Below, piece after piece: positions 62,201 to 64,000 of a stretch of DNA of 64,000 nucleotides (position 1 is its first letter; each line of letters opens with the position of its first letter). Under the pieces are notes generated by a model. The model was given only the letters and a program-made list of their open reading frames with translations. It was not told the DNA's origin and did no database searches. The translations under genes were made by a program, and so were the position numbers. This stretch comes from Phoronis australis (Eukaryota; Phoronida; Phoronidae). The stretch is from assembly GCA_002633005.1 (NCBI GenBank), contig NMRA01000315.1, positions 183,115 to 247,114 on the forward strand, given 5' to 3'.

Positions 62201-64000
62201 TTTGACCAAACCTAAGTTACGGATTCGCAAATGGTGCTTGTTAGCATTGCTCGTGACTTGAGTTGCCACTTTATTTGGGATGAGTATGGTATTGCTTTTA
62301 AATCTGATAGGGCTTTGGTTAAGAATTCAGATGAGGTGAAATGCTGCTTTACGTGTTTTTGGTGAATCGTGATGTTACCTTTCAAGTGAGACGGCGCATT
62401 AGCAGGGCATGGGTTAGGATTGGTAGAAAGCATCAAAACAAGGCTTAGTGTCCTTTTAGGGAACAAAATATTTTAGATATCATAATGCATGCCTTTGAAT
62501 ACACAAGAAACATCACTCGGTAGGTTTGGTCTGAACCACTCATAGTTTATAATGCTGTCAGCAATAAATGTTTTGCAGATATATCACATAGTATTGCTTA
62601 AGTTTATTTCTGTATTCTTAGTACACGGAGGTTGGAGTCCCTGGAGCAGCTTTGGTGAATGCACGGCGTCGTGTGGGACAGGAAATCGACTACGATCCCG
62701 TACGTGTACAAACCCTTCGCCAATGTATGGCGGACGCAGGTGTAACGGATCGGAAAACGACAGAGAGCTGTGTAACCAACACGGATGCACTGGTATGAGC
62801 GTGATAAGCTGCACTAAGATTCTCAAAACATGATGTATGTTTTTTATATTTTGGATGAGATTCCAAGTAGAGGATGGAACAAGGGGGTGCTTTTTGTGAT
62901 ACTTAGCTATAACTGACAATTTACGACAAATTGAAAAGTTTTAACTTGCTAAGTCGCAACAGACGACGAAAAATATCTGTCTCACATTTTATTTGCTGGG
63001 TAGTTCAGGAGGATGATTAGCTATACAGGGACATGCCCCTAAATTTTGTCACTTAAAGTATCAATCTTGGGATTTTTGGTAATAAATTGAGCATTTCATT
63101 ACCTGGCTTACTAATTACAAAAATAAATAAGCCCAGTGGCATTCAAAAAACTCCAGCCATACCAAAGTTCATTGCTGTTGGCGTTCAAACGCCTGGCCCG
63201 TAAAACTGGAGTGGTCACGCTGGGGCGTTTGACGTGATAAGCAGTGTGTCGGCATCGGAAGTGGTGCAATTCTCCGCCGTTTTCGTTGGTGCCGTATTGT
63301 GCTTTGTAATTACTTCAAGTTTAGCCAAACGTTTTTCTCAGCACGCGGAAACTAAAAAGCTCGATCAAACGGACACTTACAAAGTGACCCATTATTCCGC
63401 GTCATGACGTCTGACCGCAAACGAAATTCCGAGCATTACCGGTTGCCTGAAAACGGAATTGCCCTGTCTCATGACGGCGCATTTTACGGAAAGCTAATAC
63501 AATGGGAAAACTATTGACTTTTCCTATAGTTCAGACGTAATGAATCGTAAACAAATCCCTTGATACTTTTAAACCGGTTCATCTCAGCGCTATATTTTGG
63601 GTTTGGAGAGGGAACTATTCGTGGCTTAAAGAACTTTGGGGACGTAGTTCTGAATCATCCGTGTCGTTCAAACAGACAATAAGCTTTTAGAAATAAACAT
63701 GCAAATTCAATAAAAGTAGTTCTTTGTGAACCCTGCTCTTAGTCATACAACTGTTCTAGTTGGCTTGTGTAACTAAACGCTGCTTAACTAACGGTTTACG
63801 GTCCTGGCACCAATTTCAGCATTGCGAGAACAATGATGACCTTATCTATGTTACTGTTTAGTTGACGGGCAGTGGGGCAAGTGGTCGAATTGGACAGACT
63901 GCTCACGTACGTGTGGGGGAGGAATACAGAATAGGGCACGAATGTGTGACAATCCACCACCTGCATATGGTGGACTGAGTTGCGAAGGAGCGCGGTTGGA
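42562..64000 (+). CDS. Large secreted modular protein gene, CCP/HYR/GCC2_GCC3/EGF/TSP1 (SVEP1-like), 3' incomplete
   Basis: Eighteen exons were found by GT-AG junctions, open frame, phase agreement and domain content. Domain order: partial CCP, CCP, CCP, HYR, CCP, CCP, HYR, CCP, CCP, HYR, CCP, an unrecognised module of about 178 residues, GCC2_GCC3 (ephrin-receptor-like Cys-rich), EGF, EGF, TSP1, TSP1. Introns are phase 1 throughout except one phase 0 intron within the unrecognised module, the classic pattern of shuffled extracellular modules. All recognised domains are extracellular and disulfide-bonded, so the product is secreted or the ectodomain of a membrane protein. CCP and HYR modules are known to mediate protein recognition and adhesion; SVEP1 is a vertebrate protein of similar composition. 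The start and signal peptide are not certain (see 39139) and the gene continues past the right edge. One CCP exon (44411) carries a frameshift, so either the base sequence is wrong there, an internal donor is used, or the gene is decaying at its 5' end. Confidence 0.88.
42802..42845 (-). repeat. tRNA-derived SINE head
   Basis: On the minus strand an A-box-like GCAGATCAGTGGTAACAGC is followed about 25 bp later by a perfect B box, GGTTCGATTCC. The anticodon arm and closing acceptor stem are missing, so it is a SINE remnant and not a working tRNA. It lies in the intron after 42671. Confidence 0.6.
43035..43201 (+). CDS. CCP (sushi) exon, unit 1
   Basis: TTTCAG precedes the exon and GAAT/GTACGT ends it; both junctions are phase 1. 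It encodes one CCP module with [12 protein letters not shown], then C-G-Y-S-C, then a late C-S-W-P-G-W and the closing PSCE. Extra cysteines (YCD and NEC) suggest one disulfide beyond the usual two, as in other CCPs of this gene. It is homologous to the exons at 48986 and 51490, which hold the same place in the later triplets. Confidence 0.85.
43990..44240 (+). repeat. Degenerate short tandem repeat (GTGCGTATGATTC type)
   Basis: Units near GTGCGTATGATTC recur in loose tandem. The reading frames through it on both strands are low-complexity artefacts. It lies in the intron between the exons at 43035 and 44411. Confidence 0.6.
44411..44613 (+). CDS. CCP (sushi) exon with internal frameshift, unit 1
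   Basis: TTTTAG precedes 44411 and TACG/GTACGT follows 44613. The first frame reads [19 protein letters not shown] and on to [10 protein letters not shown], then meets TAG at 44599. The CCP ending ([20 protein letters not shown]) continues in another frame from about 44540, and only that frame leaves the exon in phase 1 like its homologues. So one indel, real or a sequence error, lies near 44535-44550. An internal donor (GACG/GTAAGG) after 44470 is also phase 1 and would keep the transcript open while dropping the second half of the module. It corresponds to the exons at 50777 and 51929 in the other triplets. Confidence 0.7.
45491..45616 (+). CDS. HYR domain exon, first half, unit 1
   Basis: TTTTAG acceptor and CGAG/GTATGT donor, phase 1 on both sides. 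It encodes [16 protein letters not shown] and PRPVIKARG, the first strands of a HYR (hyalin repeat) domain with its first Cys. Unlike the other two HYR domains of this gene, which lie on one exon each, this one is cut by an intron and is completed by the exon at 47353. HYR domains have an Ig-like fold and act in extracellular adhesion. Confidence 0.78.
46395..46979. mobile_element. Mutator-like MITE (585 bp, long TIRs, 9-bp target duplication)
   Basis: The terminal inverted repeats are about 88 bp (46395-46482 and 46892-46979). They start GCA(G/A)AAT(A/G)GTGAATG and run through GGCCAAATCCCC, TGACGTCA and GGAGGCCCTGAGAAC with few mismatches. The element is flanked by a perfect 9-bp direct repeat TCTACAACG (46386-46394 and 46980-46988). 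Long TIRs with a 9-bp duplication are typical of Mutator-like elements. There is no transposase inside. It sits in the intron that splits the first HYR domain. Confidence 0.78.
47353..47469 (+). CDS. HYR domain exon, second half, unit 1
   Basis: AAG acceptor and GACT/GTAAGT donor, phase 1. It encodes [11 protein letters not shown], then [14 protein letters not shown], then CSYKIFID. This is the typical HYR ending V-T-C-x-A-x-D-x2-G followed by C-x-Y-x-I. With the exon at 45491 it makes one complete HYR domain. The 1.7 kb intron between the halves holds a transposon (46395-46979). Confidence 0.82.
47860..47995 (+). repeat. Interspersed repeat family M3 copy
   Basis: ATACACGCGAATTTACTC, then GCCTCTACC and TACGGATTGGCTCT. 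Also found at 48318-48420 (plus) and 22255-22384 (minus). It lies in an intron of the CCP/HYR gene. Confidence 0.55.
48318..48420 (+). repeat. Interspersed repeat family M3 copy
   Basis: ATACACGCGAGTTTACTTTAC, GCGGCCTCTACGGATT, ACGGATTTGCTCT: a second copy 450 bp from the one at 47860. Confidence 0.55.
48986..49159 (+). CDS. CCP (sushi) exon, unit 2
   Basis: CATAG acceptor and GAAA/GTAAGC donor, phase 1, 174 nt. It encodes [18 protein letters not shown], then [28 protein letters not shown]: the four canonical CCP cysteines, the N-G after the first strand, D-E-G-Y and the Trp before the last Cys. It is the first member of the second CCP-CCP-HYR triplet. Confidence 0.9.
50777..50965 (+). CDS. 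CCP (sushi) exon, unit 2
   Basis: TTGCAG acceptor and TTGGG/GTGTGT donor, phase 1, 189 nt. It encodes [16 protein letters not shown], then [31 protein letters not shown]. It closely resembles the exon at 51929 in its start (I-V-K-C), spacing and closing C-W, so the two are duplicates within the gene. Confidence 0.9.
51104..51355 (+). CDS. HYR domain exon, unit 2
   Basis: TTACAG acceptor and AACC/GTAAGT donor, phase 1, 252 nt. One complete HYR domain: [45 protein letters not shown] and [10 protein letters not shown]. The V-x-C-x-A-T-D motif and the following C-x-F-x-I are the HYR signature. Several N-x-S/T sites suggest N-glycosylation. Confidence 0.9.
51490..51657 (+). CDS. CCP (sushi) exon, unit 3
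   Basis: CACAG acceptor and ACAA/GTGAGT donor, phase 1, 168 nt. It encodes [17 protein letters not shown], then [29 protein letters not shown]. Shortest CCP of the array; it has the N-G, Y-x-C and W near the last Cys. It corresponds to the exons at 43035 and 48986. Confidence 0.9.
51929..52123 (+). CDS. CCP (sushi) exon, unit 3
   Basis: TTCAG acceptor and TTGGG/GTAAGG donor, phase 1, 195 nt. It encodes [17 protein letters not shown], then [24 protein letters not shown] and the closing PECW. It is the duplicate of the exon at 50777. Confidence 0.9.
52456..52704 (+). CDS. HYR domain exon, unit 3
   Basis: TCTCAG acceptor and AAAG/GTTAGT donor, phase 1, 249 nt. A complete HYR domain: [47 protein letters not shown] and CTYVIRIK. 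It is the counterpart of the exon at 51104 and ends the third triplet. Confidence 0.9.
53046..53361. repeat. Palindromic microsatellite (TACA)n-(AT)n-(TGTA)n
   Basis: ACATACATGTACAAACACAC and GCATACATGCATCCATACAT on the left appear twice as direct copies. They are complemented on the right after about 25 AT units (53231-53282). It can form a very long hairpin. All reading frames here are artefacts. It lies in the intron after 52704. Confidence 0.92.
53429..53612 (+). mobile_element. 3' end of a non-LTR retrotransposon (5'-truncated LINE)
   Basis: The frame reads [57 protein letters not shown] and stops at TAG (53610). R-T-R, the basic-aromatic block and F-I-x-T-I-x-x-W-N-x-L-P are the usual C-terminal landmarks of LINE reverse-transcriptase proteins. 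Only the end is present, as expected for a 5'-truncated insertion. An AT-rich tail follows to about 53760. Confidence 0.7.
53836..53876 (+). repeat. (TTA)n simple repeat
   Basis: TTATTATTATTATTATAATAATTATTA type tract, about 40 bp, downstream of the LINE fragment. Confidence 0.85.
54014..54193 (+). CDS. CCP (sushi) exon, last of the array
   Basis: TTTTAG acceptor and ACGG/GTGAGT donor, phase 1, 180 nt. It encodes [43 protein letters not shown]: a standard CCP. No second CCP or HYR follows, so it stands alone between the triplets and the unrecognised module. Confidence 0.9.
54194..56047 (+). other. Intron of the CCP/HYR gene, nothing recognised
   Basis: Phase 1 intron of 1.85 kb. Several 60-90 codon frames around 54940-55500 have no homologous domain or usable splice sites that I can see. 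Confidence 0.55.
56048..56268 (+). CDS. Exon of unrecognised module, first part, with RRRR site
   Basis: AACAG acceptor (phase 1) and CAACGG/GTATTT donor in phase 0. It encodes 73 full codons with [35 protein letters not shown], then [11 protein letters not shown]. The four cysteines, the tetra-arginine and the phase 0 exit, which matches the phase 0 entry at 57534, support it as a real exon of this gene. I do not recognise the fold. RRRR fits the furin consensus R-x-K/R-R. Confidence 0.75.
57534..57846 (+). CDS. Exon of unrecognised module, second part, with RVKR site
   Basis: TTGACAG acceptor (phase 0) and TGCG/GTGAGT donor (phase 1), 313 nt. It opens [11 protein letters not shown], a second furin-type site, then [30 protein letters not shown], a Cys-free amphipathic stretch. 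It ends [19 protein letters not shown], which leads into the GCC2_GCC3 exon. The body alternates strand-like and helix-like segments, somewhat like a SEA-type domain, but this is a guess from composition. Confidence 0.8.
57847..59985 (+). other. Intron of the CCP/HYR gene, nothing recognised
   Basis: Phase 1 intron of 2.1 kb between the unrecognised module and GCC2_GCC3. AT-rich, no exon or clear repeat seen. Confidence 0.6.
59986..60159 (+). CDS. GCC2_GCC3 (ephrin-receptor-like) Cys-rich exon
   Basis: TTGCAG acceptor and GAAG/GTAAAA donor, phase 1, 174 nt. It encodes [32 protein letters not shown] and [20 protein letters not shown]. The pattern C-P-x-G, C-x2-C-x2-G-x-Y-Q, G-x-T-x-C-x2-C-P-x-G-T is the GCC2_GCC3 signature found in SVEP1 and SCUBE proteins. 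Confidence 0.9.
60195..60440 (+). repeat. M1-like repeat copy in an intron of the CCP/HYR gene
   Basis: Shares GGAACTACCAAAATTCGG and GCTCTGAACATACC with 33525-33755, and starts with a GGGGGCTCGGGGG stretch like that at 9290. It lies between the GCC2_GCC3 and first EGF exons. Confidence 0.5.
60624..60719 (+). CDS. EGF-like exon 1
   Basis: TTGCAG acceptor and ACAG/GTAAGA donor, phase 1, 96 nt. It encodes [16 protein letters not shown], then [11 protein letters not shown]. The C-x4-C-x5-C-x(n)-C-x-C spacing and the aromatic-G ending are those of an EGF repeat; the sixth Cys (T-D-C) comes from the next exon. There is no clear calcium-binding D-x-N/D-E start. Confidence 0.88.
61020..61151 (+). 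CDS. EGF-like exon 2
   Basis: ACACAG acceptor and CGAG/GTTAGT donor, phase 1, 132 nt. T-D-C completes the previous EGF. Then [17 protein letters not shown] and [14 protein letters not shown] make a second EGF repeat with all six cysteines. The 1.5 kb intron that follows contains only repeat-like sequence. Confidence 0.88.
61152..62621 (+). other. Intron of the CCP/HYR gene with repeat-like sequence
   Basis: Phase 1 intron between EGF 2 and TSP1. On the minus strand at 61316-61350 it carries a CTGAAGATGA...CCGAAACGTCG signature. No exon was seen. Confidence 0.55.
62622..62792 (+). CDS. Thrombospondin type 1 (TSP1) exon 1
   Basis: TTCTTAG acceptor and ACTG/GTATGA donor, phase 1, 171 nt. It encodes [45 protein letters not shown]-x2-W, C-T-x-S-C-G-x-G, R-x-R-x-C and the six cysteines define a TSP1 repeat. 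W-S-P-W is a usual C-mannosylation site. Confidence 0.92.
62793..63861 (+). other. Intron of the CCP/HYR gene between the two TSP1 exons
   Basis: Phase 1 intron of 1.07 kb. No coding or repeat feature recognised. Confidence 0.6.
63862..64000 (+). CDS. Thrombospondin type 1 (TSP1) exon 2, cut by window end
   Basis: GTTTAG acceptor, phase 1. It encodes [42 protein letters not shown] and runs off the right edge. It has the full W-x2-W-x2-W ladder and the C-S-x-T-C-G-G-G motif. It is homologous to the exon at 62622. Confidence 0.92.

Noticed and set aside
1-64000. CRISPR arrays, operons, ribosome binding sites, rRNA genes
   Set aside because: None is present; gene structure is that of an animal nuclear genome.

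Overview
This window is animal nuclear DNA. Genes are split by long introns with GT-AG junctions, and the spaces between exons are filled with diverged interspersed repeats, foldback elements and microsatellites. No operon-like or bacterial signal is present. Two things suggest an invertebrate deuterostome (hemichordate, cephalochordate or echinoderm type) or another marine invertebrate: the CCP/HYR/GCC2_GCC3/EGF/TSP1 extracellular protein, and the strong over-use of the palindrome TACATGTA. The exact taxon cannot be read from the sequence. A single N lies at 14711.

Left third, minus strand (about 0-23.4 kb): two tandem copies of a small secreted EF-hand gene. Copy 2 has a non-coding 5' exon (about 23178-23138, behind a TATA box), a signal-peptide exon (21956-21866) and two EF-hand exons (18183-18068 and 13695-13561). 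They join in phase and encode three EF-hand loops, the second of which is split by an intron. Its last exon, between about 4.6 and 13.5 kb, was not found. Copy 1 shows only its 5' exon (near 4420) and signal-peptide exon (1862-1772); the rest lies left of the window. Flanking, 5' intron and intron DNA are duplicated too (about 416-4675 and 20578-23375), interrupted by later insertions.

Middle (about 23.4-39 kb): no intact gene recognised. It holds a (GT)n tract, foldback elements, a degenerate THAP-domain pseudogene (30463-30710), an LTR-like segment, and several copies of small repeat families.

Right third, plus strand (42.5 kb to the right edge): one large multi-exon gene for a secreted modular protein, 18 exons found, running off the window. 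The order is partial CCP, CCP, CCP (frameshifted), HYR, CCP, CCP, HYR, CCP, CCP, HYR, CCP, an unrecognised module of about 178 residues with two furin-type sites, GCC2_GCC3, EGF, EGF, TSP1, TSP1. All dated junctions from 42671 onward are phase 1 except one phase 0 intron inside the unrecognised module. The CCP-CCP-HYR triplet is repeated three times, which points to growth by exon-unit duplication. The protein is SVEP1-like in composition and probably acts in adhesion, matrix or innate recognition, but its function is not shown by the sequence. Its introns host a Mutator-like MITE, a tRNA-derived SINE, a LINE 3' fragment and a large palindromic microsatellite.
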